Shown piece after piece: positions 33,445-42,145 of a DNA stretch of 64,000 nt. A program made the translations under genes and the position numbers. Each line of letters starts with the position of its first letter. Position 1 is the first letter of the stretch. Below the pieces are notes generated by a model. The model did no database searches. It saw only the letters and a list, made by a program, of their open reading frames with translations, and was not told where the DNA came from. Origin of the DNA: Pseudomonadota bacterium (GTDB lineage Bacteria; Pseudomonadota; Gammaproteobacteria; Burkholderiales; Burkholderiaceae_C). The stretch covers positions 124,001-188,000 of the forward strand of contig JAEZWW010000107.1 of assembly GCA_023442945.1 (NCBI GenBank), written 5' to 3'.

Positions 33445-34140
33445 ATGTTCGACCCCGCCGCCCACGCGCCCACCGCCCCCTGCGCCCCGGCCCGACGCGC
33501 CTTCGTGCAGCGCGCCGCCAGTGTGCTGGGCGTGGGCGGCACCATCGCGCTCTTGCACGCCTGCGGGCGCAAAAGCCCGCGCGCCCAGGCCGTGCCGGCG
33601 GGCGCCACGGTGCTGGCGCTGGGCGATTCGCTCACGTCGGGCGTCGGCGCCGCGCCCGACCCCGCTTACCCGGCCGTGCTGGCGCGGCTGACCGGCTGGA
33701 ACGTGGTCAACGGCGGTGTGTCGGGCGACACCAGTGCCCAGGCGCTGGCGCGGCTGCCGGCGCTGCTGACCGAACACGCGCCCCAACTGGTGATCGTCGG
33801 CATCGGCGGCAACGACTTCCTGCGCCAACTGCCCGAAGCCGACACGCGCAAGAACGTTCACGCCATCTGCCAACAAGCCCTGGCCAGCGGCGCCCAGGTG
33901 CTGCTGGTCGCCGTGCCGCGCGCCAGCGTGGCCGCTGCGCTCGGCCAGATGACCGACCACACGCTGTACGCCGAAGTCGCCAAGGACCTGAACGTCCCGC
34001 TGCTGCGCGAGGCCTGGGGCGAGGTGCTGGCCAAGCCTGACCTGCGGTCCGACCAGGTGCACGCCAACGCCAAAGGCTACGAACAATTTGCCCGCAGCGT
34101 GCAGGGCGGGGCGGCGGCGGTGGGGTTGCTGGCGCGCTGA
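33445..34140 (+). CDS. GDSL/SGNH esterase (TesA-like)
   Basis: 231 residues. The N-terminus (about 45 residues, with a hydrophobic stretch near 26-40) is an export signal, probably a lipoprotein ending at Cys40. The SGNH blocks are present: block I GDSLTSG (Ser62), Gly in GGVSGDTS, block III GGNDF and block V SDQVHANAKG (Asp and His). It matches the arylesterase/TesA subgroup, which hydrolyses acyl esters and thioesters in the periplasm. Confidence 0.85.
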   Translation: MFDPAAHAPTAPCAPARRAFVQRAASVLGVGGTIALLHACGRKSPRAQAVPAGATVLALGDSLTSGVGAAPDPAYPAVLARLTGWNVVNGGVSGDTSAQALARLPALLTEHAPQLVIVGIGGNDFLRQLPEADTRKNVHAICQQALASGAQVLLVAVPRASVAAALGQMTDHTLYAEVAKDLNVPLLREAWGEVLAKPDLRSDQVHANAKGYEQFARSVQGGAAAVGLLAR

Positions 34141-34182
34141 GCCACGGCGGGTCGGACGGTCCAGCGTTGGGGTCAGCGGCAG

Positions 34183-34247
34183 ATTTCAAGCGTTTTAGGC
34201 CTCTGGCCCTACAACCATCTGCGCGGCCAGCTACCGTTTGTATAGCA
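34183..34247 (+). repeat. Dispersed palindromic repeat, copy 13
   Basis: TTTCAAGCGTTTTAGGCC, TCTGGCCCTACAACCATC, TGCGCGGCCAGCTACCG and closing TATAGC. It lies between the convergent ends of the esterase (34140) and yicC (34286) genes. Confidence 0.9.
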
Positions 34248-34285
34248 ACCCGCTGCCCCCTTCAATCGGCTTGCGGCGCGGCGCC

Positions 34286-35206
34286 TCACTCGATGTTCTG
34301 CACCTGCTCGCGCATCTGCTCGATCAGCACCTTCATGTCGACCGAGATGCGCGTCATCTCCAGCGCGGCGGATTTGGAGCCGAGGGTGTTCGCCTCGCGG
34401 TGCAGCTCCTGGATCAGGAAGTCCAGGCGTTTGCCGATGTCGCCGCCTTTTTTCAGCACGCTTTCGATTTCGTCCAGGTGCGCGGCCAGGCGGCCCAGCT
34501 CTTCGGCCACGTCGATGCGGATGGCGAAGGCCGTGGCTTCGGCCAGGGCGCGTTCCTGCCCGGCTTCGGCCGTGACCTTGCCGTCGGCGCCGGCCAGGGC
34601 TTCGTTCCAGCGGGTCAGAAAGCGTTCTTTTTGCGCCTGCACGACCTGGGGCACCAGCGGCTGGGCCTCGGCCGCCAGGCGGCGCAGTTCGGTCAGGCGC
34701 GCCAGCAGCAAGTCGGTCAGGCGGGCGCCTTCGCGGGCGCGCGCGGCGATGAAGTCGGTCAGCACCTGTTGGGCCAGCGCCAGCAGCGTGTCGCCCAGGC
34801 CTTCGGCCGTGTTCGACTGGCCGCCGCCGGACAGGCGCAGCACGTCGGCCACGCTCAAGGGGCGGGCGTCGGGCAGCCAGGCCATGACCTGGTCCTGCAG
34901 CGAGGCCATGCGCTGCAGCGCGCGCGGGGGCGGGTCGGCCAAGGCGGCGTCTTCGCGGCCTTCGACGTAGGCGCGCAGCTCGACCTTGCCGCGCTTGAGC
35001 TGGCGCGTCAGCAGATCGCGCAGGGCCGGTTCGTGCGCGCGCAGCTCGTCGGGCAGGCGAAAGGAGAGGTCCAGAAAGCGGCTGTTGACCGAGCGCAACT
35101 CGACCGCGACGCGGGGCACCGGGCCCTTCCAGGCGCTGGTGTCTTCACTGGGCGACGCCACGGCTTGTTGGCCGCTGGCGAAGCCCGTCATACTGTAAAC
35201 TGACAT
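34286..35206 (-). CDS. yicC: YicC family endoribonuclease
   Basis: 306 residues from the ATG at 35206 (MSVYSMTGFASG). The family signature is complete: MTGFA at the start, ELRSVNSRFLDLSFRLPDELR near 40-60, RGKVELRAYVEG, and the C-terminal DIGKRLDFLIQELHREANTLGSKS with EMREQVQNIE at the end. YicC proteins are stress-linked endoribonucleases. Divergent from the protein kinase gene, 96 bases apart. Confidence 0.95.
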   Translation of the reverse strand: MSVYSMTGFASGQQAVASPSEDTSAWKGPVPRVAVELRSVNSRFLDLSFRLPDELRAHEPALRDLLTRQLKRGKVELRAYVEGREDAALADPPPRALQRMASLQDQVMAWLPDARPLSVADVLRLSGGGQSNTAEGLGDTLLALAQQVLTDFIAARAREGARLTDLLLARLTELRRLAAEAQPLVPQVVQAQKERFLTRWNEALAGADGKVTAEAGQERALAEATAFAIRIDVAEELGRLAAHLDEIESVLKKGGDIGKRLDFLIQELHREANTLGSKSAALEMTRISVDMKVLIEQMREQVQNIE

Positions 35207-35302
35207 GTGTAACTTCCCGGTGCTCGGCGTGGGTGAGCGAGTCGGCGTTGGCGCCGCGCTAGCCCCTTCGGCCTTGTCAGGCCCGGGGCAGCGCCTCAAA
35301 TT

Positions 35303-36310
35303 ATGTCAAAGCTCAAACCCGCTCCCTTGCCGCCCGATACGGTGATCGGTGGGTACCGCGTGGTGCGCCGGCTGTCGGCCGGTGGCTTCGGCGTGGTGTA
35401 CCTGGCGATGGACAAGGAAGGCCAGCAGGTCGCCATCAAGGAATACCTGCCTTCGGCGCTGACCATGCGCGACGCAGGCGAGCTGGTGCCGCACGTCGCG
35501 CCCGAAAAGCTGTCGCTGTACCGCCTGGGCCTGAAAAGCTTCTTCGAAGAAGGCCGTTCGCTGGCGCAGATCTCGCATCCGTCGGTGGTCAGCGTGCTGA
35601 ACTTTTTCCGCCAGAACGAGACGGTGTACATGGTGATGAACTACCTGGAAGGCGCCAGCCTGCAGGACTTCATCGTCACCGCGCGCGAACTCAAGAAGCA
35701 GAAGGTGTTCCGCGAGTCGACCATCCGATCGCTGTACGACGAGATCCTGCGCGGCTTGCGCATCGTGCACCAGCACAAGATGCTGCACTTGGACCTCAAG
35801 CCCGCCAACATCATGATCACCGACGACAACCGCGCGGTGATGCTGGACTTTGGCGCCGCGCGCGAGGTGCTGAACAAGGAAGGCAACTTCACCCGCCCGA
35901 TGTACACGCCCGGCTTTGCCGCGCCCGAGATGTACCGGCGCGATTCGACCATGGGCCCGTGGACCGACATCTACGCCATCGGTGCCTGCATCTACTCGTG
36001 CATGCAGGGCTACCCGCCCAACGACGCGCCCCAGCGCCTGGAAAAAGACCGCCTGGCGCTGTCGCTGACCCGCTTGCGCGGCGTGTATTCGGACAACCTG
36101 ATCGAAGTGGTCGAGTGGTGCATGTCGCTCGACCCGCTGTCGCGCCCGCAGTCGGTGTTCGCGCTGCAAAAGGAGCTTAGCCGCGAGGGCGAGCGCCAGT
36201 ACACCAAGCTCAGCGTGGGCGAAAAGGTGCGGCTGCAGTTCGACAACATGCTCAACGACACCAAGAAAAACCTCAAGCGCGCCACCCGCATCGGCACGCA
36301 CCAGAAGTAA
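35303..36310 (+). CDS. Serine/threonine protein kinase
   Basis: 335 residues with a single Hanks-type kinase domain. The glycine loop SAGGFGVVYLA (about 25-35), VAIK with Lys46, HLDLKPAN with catalytic Asp164 and DFG with Asp182 are intact, so it should be active. A cytoplasmic tail of about 50 basic residues follows, with no transmembrane segment or PASTA repeats. The PP2C gene starts 12 bases downstream and would reverse its action. Confidence 0.95.
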   Translation: MSKLKPAPLPPDTVIGGYRVVRRLSAGGFGVVYLAMDKEGQQVAIKEYLPSALTMRDAGELVPHVAPEKLSLYRLGLKSFFEEGRSLAQISHPSVVSVLNFFRQNETVYMVMNYLEGASLQDFIVTARELKKQKVFRESTIRSLYDEILRGLRIVHQHKMLHLDLKPANIMITDDNRAVMLDFGAAREVLNKEGNFTRPMYTPGFAAPEMYRRDSTMGPWTDIYAIGACIYSCMQGYPPNDAPQRLEKDRLALSLTRLRGVYSDNLIEVVEWCMSLDPLSRPQSVFALQKELSREGERQYTKLSVGEKVRLQFDNMLNDTKKNLKRATRIGTHQK

Positions 36311-36322
36311 GCGGTCTGCGCG

Positions 36323-37231
36323 ATGAAATTTTCAGTGTTTCAGCTGAGCCGCCGTGGCGGGCGAGAGAAGAACGAAGACCGCATGGGCTACAGCTACACG
36401 CGCGACGCGGTGCTGTTTCTGCTGGCCGACGGCATGGGCGGCCACCCTGAGGGCGAAATGGCCGCGCAGATCGCCCTGCAGACGCTGTCGACGCTGTTTC
36501 AGCGCGACGCCAAGCCCGAATTGCCGTCGGTCCAGAGCTTTCTGGCCACCGGCGTGATGGCCGCGCACCACCAGATCATCCGCTACGCCAGCGAACGCGC
36601 CATGATGGACACGCCGCGCACCACCCTGGTGGCCGGGCTGATCCAGGACGGCGAGTTGCACTGGGCGCACTGCGGCGATTCACGCCTGTACGTGGTGCGC
36701 GATGGCGAGCTGCTGTCGCGCACGCGCGACCACTCCTACATCGAAGCGCAGGCCAGCGCCGGCGCGCCGACCGAGGGCGTTAACCGCAACGTGCTGTTCA
36801 CCTGCCTGGGCTCCACGGTGCGGCCGATGTTCGACGTCGCCGGCCCGCTCAAGCTGCGCGAGGGCGATAAGCTGCTGCTGTGCTCGGACGGCTTGTGGGG
36901 CAGTGTGGAGGACGAGGACATCGTCGGCATGCTGTCGTCGGTGCCGGTGGCGGACGCCGTGCCCGCGCTGGTCGAGCAGGCCTTGCTGACCGCCGGTGCG
37001 CATTCCGACAACGTCACCGTGATCGCGCTGGAGTGGGAAACGCCGGCCGAATCGCAGTTCCAGCCTAGCGGCTTCACCGAAACCCAGATGATGGGCGACG
37101 AGGTGTTTGCGTCCACCATCCAGTCCGGCGGGCTCGACCCGCTGCTGGACGAGCTGGACGACGACGCCATCGAACGCTCCATCGCCGAGATCAACGACGC
37201 CATCCAGCGCTCCGCTTCGCGCAAGCGCTGA
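36323..37231 (+). CDS. PP2C-type protein serine/threonine phosphatase
   Basis: 302 residues. The metal-binding PPM motifs are present: REKNEDRMGY at 15-24, LLADGMGGHPEGEMAA near 34-49, HCGDSRLYVVRDGEL, LLLCSDGLWGSVEDEDI and SDNVTVIAL near residue 230. It removes phosphate from Ser/Thr residues using Mn2+/Mg2+. Two-gene operon with the kinase. The last about 65 residues form an acidic tail outside the catalytic core, possibly a regulatory or docking region. Confidence 0.95.
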   Translation: MKFSVFQLSRRGGREKNEDRMGYSYTRDAVLFLLADGMGGHPEGEMAAQIALQTLSTLFQRDAKPELPSVQSFLATGVMAAHHQIIRYASERAMMDTPRTTLVAGLIQDGELHWAHCGDSRLYVVRDGELLSRTRDHSYIEAQASAGAPTEGVNRNVLFTCLGSTVRPMFDVAGPLKLREGDKLLLCSDGLWGSVEDEDIVGMLSSVPVADAVPALVEQALLTAGAHSDNVTVIALEWETPAESQFQPSGFTETQMMGDEVFASTIQSGGLDPLLDELDDDAIERSIAEINDAIQRSASRKR

Positions 37232-37239
37232 CCGGTGGC

Positions 37240-37287
37240 CGCCGCCGCACGCCAGGCCCCGCCTGGTCGCGGCGCTTTCTTTTTTTG
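37240..37287 (+). terminator. Rho-independent terminator after the PP2C gene
   Basis: Nested stems GCCGCCGC...GCGGCGC and CCAGGC-CCC-GCCTGG are followed by TTTCTTTTTTT. It separates the kinase-phosphatase operon from rph, although read-through is possible because rph lies only 17 bases on. Confidence 0.75.
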
Positions 37288-37303
37288 TGTGCAGGATTTC
37301 CCC

Positions 37304-38038
37304 ATGAACGCCCCAGCAAACCCGTCCGTCGCCACCCGCGCCCCCGACCAGCTGCGCACCGTGCGCATCCAGCGCGGCTTCACCATGCACGCCGAAGGCT
37401 CGGTGCTGATCTCGGTCGGCAACACGCAGGTGCTGTGCACCGCGTCGGTTGAAGAAAAGGTGCCGCCACACAAAAAGGGCAGCGGCGAAGGCTGGGTGAC
37501 GGCCGAGTACGGCATGCTGCCGCGCGCCACCAACACCCGCGGCAGCCGCGAAGCGGCACGCGGCAAGCAGACTGGCCGCACGCAGGAGATCCAGCGCCTG
37601 ATCGGCCGCAGCCTGCGCGCCGTGTTCGACCTGAAGAAGCTGGGCGAGCGCACCATCCACCTTGACTGCGACGTGATCCAGGCCGATGGCGGCACGCGCT
37701 GCGCCAGCATCACCGGCGCCTACGTCGCCGCGCACGACGCCGTCAGCTGGCTGCTGGCGCGCGGCCTCGTTACCGAATCGCCCATCCTGCACCCTGTGGC
37801 GGCGGTGTCGGTCGGCATCGTCCAGGGCCAGCCCGTGCTGGACCTGGATTACGCGCAGGATTCGTCCTGCGACACCGACATGAACGTGGTGATGACCGGC
37901 GCCGGCCACTTTGTGGAAGTGCAGGGCACGGCCGAAGGCGCGGCGTTTTCGCGCGCCGAGATGAACCGCCTGCTTGACCTGGCCGAAAAAGGCATTGGCG
38001 AGCTGATCGCCATGCAAAAGCAATCGCTATTGGTTTGA
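37304..38038 (+). CDS. rph: Ribonuclease PH
   Basis: 244 residues from the ATG at 37304, with CAGGA upstream. It trims the 3' ends of tRNA precursors by phosphorolysis. Family blocks: EGSVLISVGNTQVLCTASVEEKVPP, GWVTAEYGMLPRATNTR, GRTQEIQRLIGRSLRAV, DCDVIQADGGTRCASITGAYVA and DLDYAQDSSCDTDMNVVMT. The last codons (about residues 239-244, QSLLV) come from inverted repeat copy 14. It heads rph-rdgB-hemW. Confidence 0.95.
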   Translation: MNAPANPSVATRAPDQLRTVRIQRGFTMHAEGSVLISVGNTQVLCTASVEEKVPPHKKGSGEGWVTAEYGMLPRATNTRGSREAARGKQTGRTQEIQRLIGRSLRAVFDLKKLGERTIHLDCDVIQADGGTRCASITGAYVAAHDAVSWLLARGLVTESPILHPVAAVSVGIVQGQPVLDLDYAQDSSCDTDMNVVMTGAGHFVEVQGTAEGAAFSRAEMNRLLDLAEKGIGELIAMQKQSLLV

Positions 38039-38081
38039 TAGCTGGTCGCGCAGTCTGCTGTAGGGCTGAAGCCATATTTCT
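38024..38081 (-). repeat. Dispersed palindromic repeat, copy 14 (inverted)
   Basis: GCTATTGGTTTGATAGCTGG, TCGCGCAGTCTGCTGTAGGG and CTGAAGCCATATTTC. It fills the whole rph-rdgB gap and ends at the base before the rdgB ATG; its left edge encodes the end of rph. Confidence 0.9.
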
Positions 38082-38684
38082 ATGAAAATCGTACTGGCGT
38101 CCAACAACGCGGGCAAGCTGGCCGAGTTGCAGACCCTGCTGGCCCCGCTCGGCATGCAGCTGGTGCGCCAGGGCGAATTGAATATCGGCGAAGCGCCCGA
38201 GCCCTACCGCACCTTTGTTGAAAACGCGCTGACCAAGGCGCGCCACGCCGCGCGCGAGAGCAGCTTGCCCGCCATCGCCGACGACGCCGGTCTGTGCGTC
38301 GATGCCTTCGGCGGCCTGCCGGGCGTGGACACGGCCTACTACGCGACGCAGTTTGGCTACGACAAGGGTGACGCCAACAACGTGCGCGCGCTGCTGGAGC
38401 AGATGCAGGACATCGACAACCGCCGCGCCGCCATGGTCAGCACGCTGGTCGCACTGCGCAGCGCCGATGACCCCGAGCCGCTGATCGCCGTCGGCCGCGT
38501 GGTGGGCGAGATCGCCCGCGCGCCGACGGGCGAGGGCGGTTTCGGCTTCGACCCGATCATGTACTTGCCCGAGCTTGGCAAGACCTTTGCCGAGCTCCCG
38601 CCCGAGGTCAAACACGCCCACAGCCACCGCGGCCACGCCAGCCGCGCCATGATTGCGCTGATGCGCGAGCGCTGGCTGGGCTGA
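38082..38684 (+). CDS. rdgB: XTP/dITP diphosphatase (RdgB/HAM1)
   Basis: 200 residues. It hydrolyses non-canonical purine triphosphates (dITP, XTP) to monophosphates, keeping them out of DNA. Signature parts: VLASNNAGKLAELQTLL, FVENALTKARHAA, AIADDAGLCVDAFGG and GEGGFGFDPIMYLPE with RGHASRAM near the end. The ATG at 38082 lies directly at the end of the repeat, with no strong Shine-Dalgarno. Confidence 0.95.
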   Translation: MKIVLASNNAGKLAELQTLLAPLGMQLVRQGELNIGEAPEPYRTFVENALTKARHAARESSLPAIADDAGLCVDAFGGLPGVDTAYYATQFGYDKGDANNVRALLEQMQDIDNRRAAMVSTLVALRSADDPEPLIAVGRVVGEIARAPTGEGGFGFDPIMYLPELGKTFAELPPEVKHAHSHRGHASRAMIALMRERWLG

Positions 38685-38762
38685 TCCGCCCGCGCGCACG
38701 CCGCGCAGGGCTTTGGCCACTGGCACGCGACGCCCGCGCTTCAGGCCGCCGACAATCCCGCC

Positions 38763-39992
38763 ATGCCCCACGATATCCAGCACTACATGCGGCCCGGCAC
38801 GCTGCAGCTGTCCGCGCTGCCGCCGCTGTCGCTGTACGTGCACCTGCCCTGGTGCCTGCGCAAATGCCCGTACTGCGACTTCAATTCGCACGAGCGGCGC
38901 GAAGGGACGGACGCCAAGGCGCAGGAGCAGCGCTATGTCGCCGCCGTGCTGGCCGATCTGGAGGCCAGCCTGCCGCTGATCTGGGGCCGGCCGGTGCACA
39001 GCATCTTCATCGGCGGCGGCACGCCCAGCCTGTTTTCGCCCGAGGCGATCGACCAACTGATCGCCGGCCTGCGCGCGCGCCTGCCACTCACGCCCATCTG
39101 CGAGATCACACTGGAGGCCAACCCCGGCACTTTCGAGCGCGAGCGTTTCGCCGCCTTCCGCGCGGCGGGCGTGACGCGCCTGTCGATCGGCGTGCAAAGC
39201 TTCAACGACGCGCATTTGAAGGCCCTCGGCCGCGTGCACGACGGTGCGCAGGCGCGCGCCGCCGTGGAAGAAGCAGCGCGCAGCTTTGACACCTTCAACC
39301 TCGACCTGATGTACGCGCTGCCCGGTCAGACGCTGGACCAGTTGAAGGCCGACGTGGACACCGCGCTGGCCTTTGCGCCGCCGCACTTGTCGCTCTACCA
39401 CCTGACGATCGAGCCGAACACGGTCTTCGCCAAGTTCCCGCCCAAGGTGCCGGACGACGACACGGCCTGGGACATGTTGGACCACCTGATCGCGCGCACC
39501 GTCGACGCGGGCATGGAGCGCTATGAAGTGTCGGCCTACGCCCGCGCCGGCCACCGCTGCGTGCACAACCTGAACTACTGGCAGTTCGGCGATTACCTGG
39601 GCATTGGCGCTGGCGCCCACGGCAAGATCAGTTTTGCCCACCGCGTGGTGCGCCAAGTGCGCCACCGCCAGCCCGATCTGTACATGGACAAGGCATTGGC
39701 GGGCGGTGCCGTGGCCCAGGAACACGAGGTGACGCGGCGCGATCTGCCGTTTGAATACATGGTCAATGCGCTGCGCCTGCGCGACGGCTTCACGGTGCAG
39801 GATTTCACTGAAAAGACCGGTTTGCCCCCGAGCAGTGTGCGCAACCAGCTATCAGAAGCAGAGCAAAAGGGTTGGCTGAAACAGGACGGTGCCTGGTGGC
39901 AGCCGACCGCCCGCGGCTTCGATTTCTTGAGCGACGTGCAGCAGCTGTTCCTGCCCGAGCCTGTGTCAAAAGACACTGCCCAGGGTAGGTGA
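38763..39992 (+). CDS. hemW: Radical SAM heme chaperone HemW
   Basis: 409 residues. The radical-SAM cluster motif is CLRKCPYC (Cys31, Cys35, Cys38), followed by FIGGGTPSLFS, TLEANPGTFE, RLSIGVQSFND and DLMYALPGQT. HemW inserts heme into target proteins and was once called coproporphyrinogen oxidase-like; it lacks the extra Cys of HemN. A C-terminal winged-helix-like HemN_C domain ends in EAEQKGWLKQDG. A stretch near 39822-39866 looks like a repeat remnant inside the gene, but the protein reads normally there. Confidence 0.95.
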   Translation: MPHDIQHYMRPGTLQLSALPPLSLYVHLPWCLRKCPYCDFNSHERREGTDAKAQEQRYVAAVLADLEASLPLIWGRPVHSIFIGGGTPSLFSPEAIDQLIAGLRARLPLTPICEITLEANPGTFERERFAAFRAAGVTRLSIGVQSFNDAHLKALGRVHDGAQARAAVEEAARSFDTFNLDLMYALPGQTLDQLKADVDTALAFAPPHLSLYHLTIEPNTVFAKFPPKVPDDDTAWDMLDHLIARTVDAGMERYEVSAYARAGHRCVHNLNYWQFGDYLGIGAGAHGKISFAHRVVRQVRHRQPDLYMDKALAGGAVAQEHEVTRRDLPFEYMVNALRLRDGFTVQDFTEKTGLPPSSVRNQLSEAEQKGWLKQDGAWWQPTARGFDFLSDVQQLFLPEPVSKDTAQGR

Positions 39993-40126
39993 TCCCTGAC
40001 ATGGGTGAGGCGCCTGAGCCGACCCGGCGGCCACCGGGTTTCTCCTAAAGTAACCCCATCGCAGGCAGGGCTTGGCATTCACGAACCGGTCGTGAAGGGC
40101 ATTTGCAGGCGTCAGGAGACCACCGA

Positions 40127-40339
40127 ATGAACGAGAACACCGTCAAAGGCAATTGGATGCAATTCAAGGGCAAGGTCAAGGAGCAGTGGGGCAAGCTGAC
40201 CGACGACGACCTGGACGTGATCGCCGGTAAGCGCGACCAGATGGTCGGCAAGCTGCAGGAACGCATGGGCATCGCCCAGGACGAGGCCGAAAAGCAGGTC
40301 AAGGACTGGGAAACCCGCGAAAGCTACCGCTGGGATTGA
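40127..40339 (+). CDS. CsbD family stress protein
   Basis: 70 residues from the ATG at 40127 with CAGGAGA upstream. Short charged protein with the CsbD pattern: NTVKGNWMQFKGKVKEQWGKLTDDDLDVIAGKRDQMVGKLQERMG. CsbD/YjbJ proteins are abundant under general stress and of unknown mechanism. Followed by a strong terminator. Confidence 0.9.
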   Translation: MNENTVKGNWMQFKGKVKEQWGKLTDDDLDVIAGKRDQMVGKLQERMGIAQDEAEKQVKDWETRESYRWD

Positions 40340-40391
40340 GCCTTTTGATGGCTGAGGGCCACGCGCGATGAACGCGAGGCCCTGACGCAAG

Positions 40392-40427
40392 AACGCCGCC
40401 TCGGCTGTCGCCAGGCGGCGTTTTTTA
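40392..40427 (+). terminator. Rho-independent terminator after csbD
   Basis: AACGCCGCC and GGCGGCGTT form a 9-bp stem followed by a T run. It lies between the convergent csbD and LOG-family genes and mainly serves csbD. Confidence 0.9.
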
Positions 40428-40478
40428 TGGGCGCGCGTGCGGCGTGTCCGCGCGGTCGGCCCGCGTGGGGCTTGGGGC

Positions 40479-41084
40479 TCAGATCTCGTCCAGACTCGTG
40501 GGCGCAGGAAAGCCTGCTGCCATGACCAGGCGCTGCAGCAAGGGCAGCGCGTCGCGGTCGGCATCGATCAGCTGCCACTGGTGCTCGTCCATCAGGCCTG
40601 AGGAGATGCTGTGGCGCACGAAAGTCAGCAGGTGGTCGTAATAGCCGTCCTGGTTCAGCAGGCCGAGCGGCTTGTCGTGGTAACCGAGCTGACGCCAGGT
40701 CCAGGTTTCAAACAGCTCCTCGAAGGTGCCGATGCCGCCGGGCAGCGCCAGAAAGGCATCTGCGTGCTCGGCCATGAGGCGCTTGCGCTCGTGCATGGTT
40801 TCGACGATGTGCAGCTCGGTGCAGCCGCGGTGGGCGTGTTCGCGCTCGACCAAGGTGCGCGGGATCACGCCGATCACGCGGCCACCCGCCGCCAGGGTGG
40901 CGTCGGCCACTTCACCCATCAGCCCGGCGCGCCCGCCGCCGTAGACCAGTTGTCCCCCTTGCGCGCCGATCCAGCGGCCAACGGCGCGGGCGGTTTCGGC
41001 GAAGGCGGGCGTGTTGCCCGGGCGTGAGCCGCAGTACACGCAGATCGAGAAGGCGGGGCGGCTGGCAGCGGTGGTGTCGGTCAT
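40479..41084 (-). CDS. LOG family (TIGR00730) phosphoribohydrolase
   Basis: 201 residues from the ATG at 41084. Motifs YGGGRAGLMGEVADATLAAGGRVIGVIP and LPGGIGTFEELFETWTW are the GGxxGLMG and PGGxGTxxE motifs of the LOG (lonely guy) family, which releases free bases from nucleoside monophosphates. The bacterial substrate is uncertain (AMP or cytokinin nucleotides). Its ATG overlaps the dgkA stop by four bases. Confidence 0.9.
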   Translation of the reverse strand: MTDTTAASRPAFSICVYCGSRPGNTPAFAETARAVGRWIGAQGGQLVYGGGRAGLMGEVADATLAAGGRVIGVIPRTLVEREHAHRGCTELHIVETMHERKRLMAEHADAFLALPGGIGTFEELFETWTWRQLGYHDKPLGLLNQDGYYDHLLTFVRHSISSGLMDEHQWQLIDADRDALPLLQRLVMAAGFPAPTSLDEI

Positions 41085-41485
41085 GCGGGGGAAAATCGGG
41101 TCACGAGGGCCGCCAGCCAGATGCCACCGGCCAGGGTCAGGCTGAGCAGCACGGCGGCCGAGCCCATGTCTTTGGCGCGCTTGGACAGCGCATGCCATTC
41201 GGGGCCGATGCGGTCGACCACGGTTTCAATGCCGGTGTTGAGCAGCTCGACGATCATCACCAGCAGCACGGAGCCAGAAAGCAAGGCGACTTCCACCCAG
41301 CTGCGGCCCAGCCAGAACGACAAGGGCACCAGCACGATGGCGAGGATGGCCTCCTGGCGGAAGGCCGGTTCGCGCCAGCCCGCGCGCAGGCCGGCCAGTG
41401 AATACAGGCCGGCATGCCAGATGCGGGACAGGCCGGTGCGCGCCTTCTGCGGGTTGGCTGGGTGGATCGTGGAATCGGGGGGCAT
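41081..41485 (-). CDS. dgkA: Diacylglycerol kinase
   Basis: 134 residues from the ATG at 41485. Small integral membrane kinase that phosphorylates diacylglycerol to phosphatidic acid. Three hydrophobic helices; LYSLAGLRAGWREPAFRQEAILA near 27-49 and the active-site VELLNTGIETVVDRIG are the family signatures. It overlaps the LOG-family gene by four bases. Inner membrane. Confidence 0.95.
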   Translation of the reverse strand: MPPDSTIHPANPQKARTGLSRIWHAGLYSLAGLRAGWREPAFRQEAILAIVLVPLSFWLGRSWVEVALLSGSVLLVMIVELLNTGIETVVDRIGPEWHALSKRAKDMGSAAVLLSLTLAGGIWLAALVTRFSPA

Positions 41486-41520
41486 GGTGGGTAGGCGGTG
41501 ACCGTCGAAGGCGGTGCGTT

Positions 41521-42069
41521 TCAGGTGCGTCGGCGAGCCAGATCGGGCTGCACGTCGATCAGGCGCGTGCCAGCCCAGATGTCGTGCCAGAACTGTTGTT
41601 CGCGGTTGAAGCGGCTGAGCAGAGCCCAGACCAGTGCCCAGCCGGTCAGCAACAGGGCGACTTCCCAGCCGCTGAGCGGCCAGGGCGCCATCAGGGCCAG
41701 CGGCGGCAGGAACCAGACCCAGCTGAGCACGTAGCGCAGCAGGGCGCGCCCCGTGCTTAAGGGGCGGCCTAGTTTGTCGACGACGCGGATGTGCCAGGTC
41801 TTCATGGCCAGGGTCTGCCCACGCGACCAGAACCAGACGAAGTACAACGCCGAGACCGCAAACACGAACGCCTGCAGGCCGTGCCGGTTGTCCAGGGCGT
41901 TGCGGGTTTGCGTGGTGGCGCTGAAGACGTAGCCGGCGACGAACACGACGCCGAACATCAGCATGCCCTCGTACATCCAGCAGGCCATGCGCCGGCGCAG
42001 CGAGGGCGCGCGCCAGTCGGTGGGGCCAGGGGTCGGCAAGGGTGCCGCGCCAGCGTCGGGCGAAGTCAT
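41521..42069 (-). CDS. RDD family membrane protein
   Basis: 182 residues from the ATG at 42069. RDD domains have a conserved Arg near the start and two Asp; here RRRMACWMYEGML, TWHIRVVDKLGRPLSTGRALLRYVLSW and WHDIWAGTRLIDV fit, with four hydrophobic stretches. RDD proteins are suspected transporters or ion exchangers. Part of the downstream half of the sigma-factor operon. Confidence 0.85.
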   Translation of the reverse strand: MTSPDAGAAPLPTPGPTDWRAPSLRRRMACWMYEGMLMFGVVFVAGYVFSATTQTRNALDNRHGLQAFVFAVSALYFVWFWSRGQTLAMKTWHIRVVDKLGRPLSTGRALLRYVLSWVWFLPPLALMAPWPLSGWEVALLLTGWALVWALLSRFNREQQFWHDIWAGTRLIDVQPDLARRRT

Positions 42070-42145
42070 ATCCAGAAGCGGCCCGCAGCCGCTGGTGAAA
42101 AAGTGAAAGGGAGGGCGGGGAGGCACCAAGCCCGCCCAGGCGGGA

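Noticed and set aside
34238..35203. Plus-strand frame antisense to yicC
   Set aside because: Repetitive Gln/Gly/Ala-rich translation typical of antisense to a GC-rich gene.
39822..39866. A further repeat copy inside hemW
   Set aside because: Only TGCGC and CAGCTATC match, and the encoded residues agree with normal HemW sequence.
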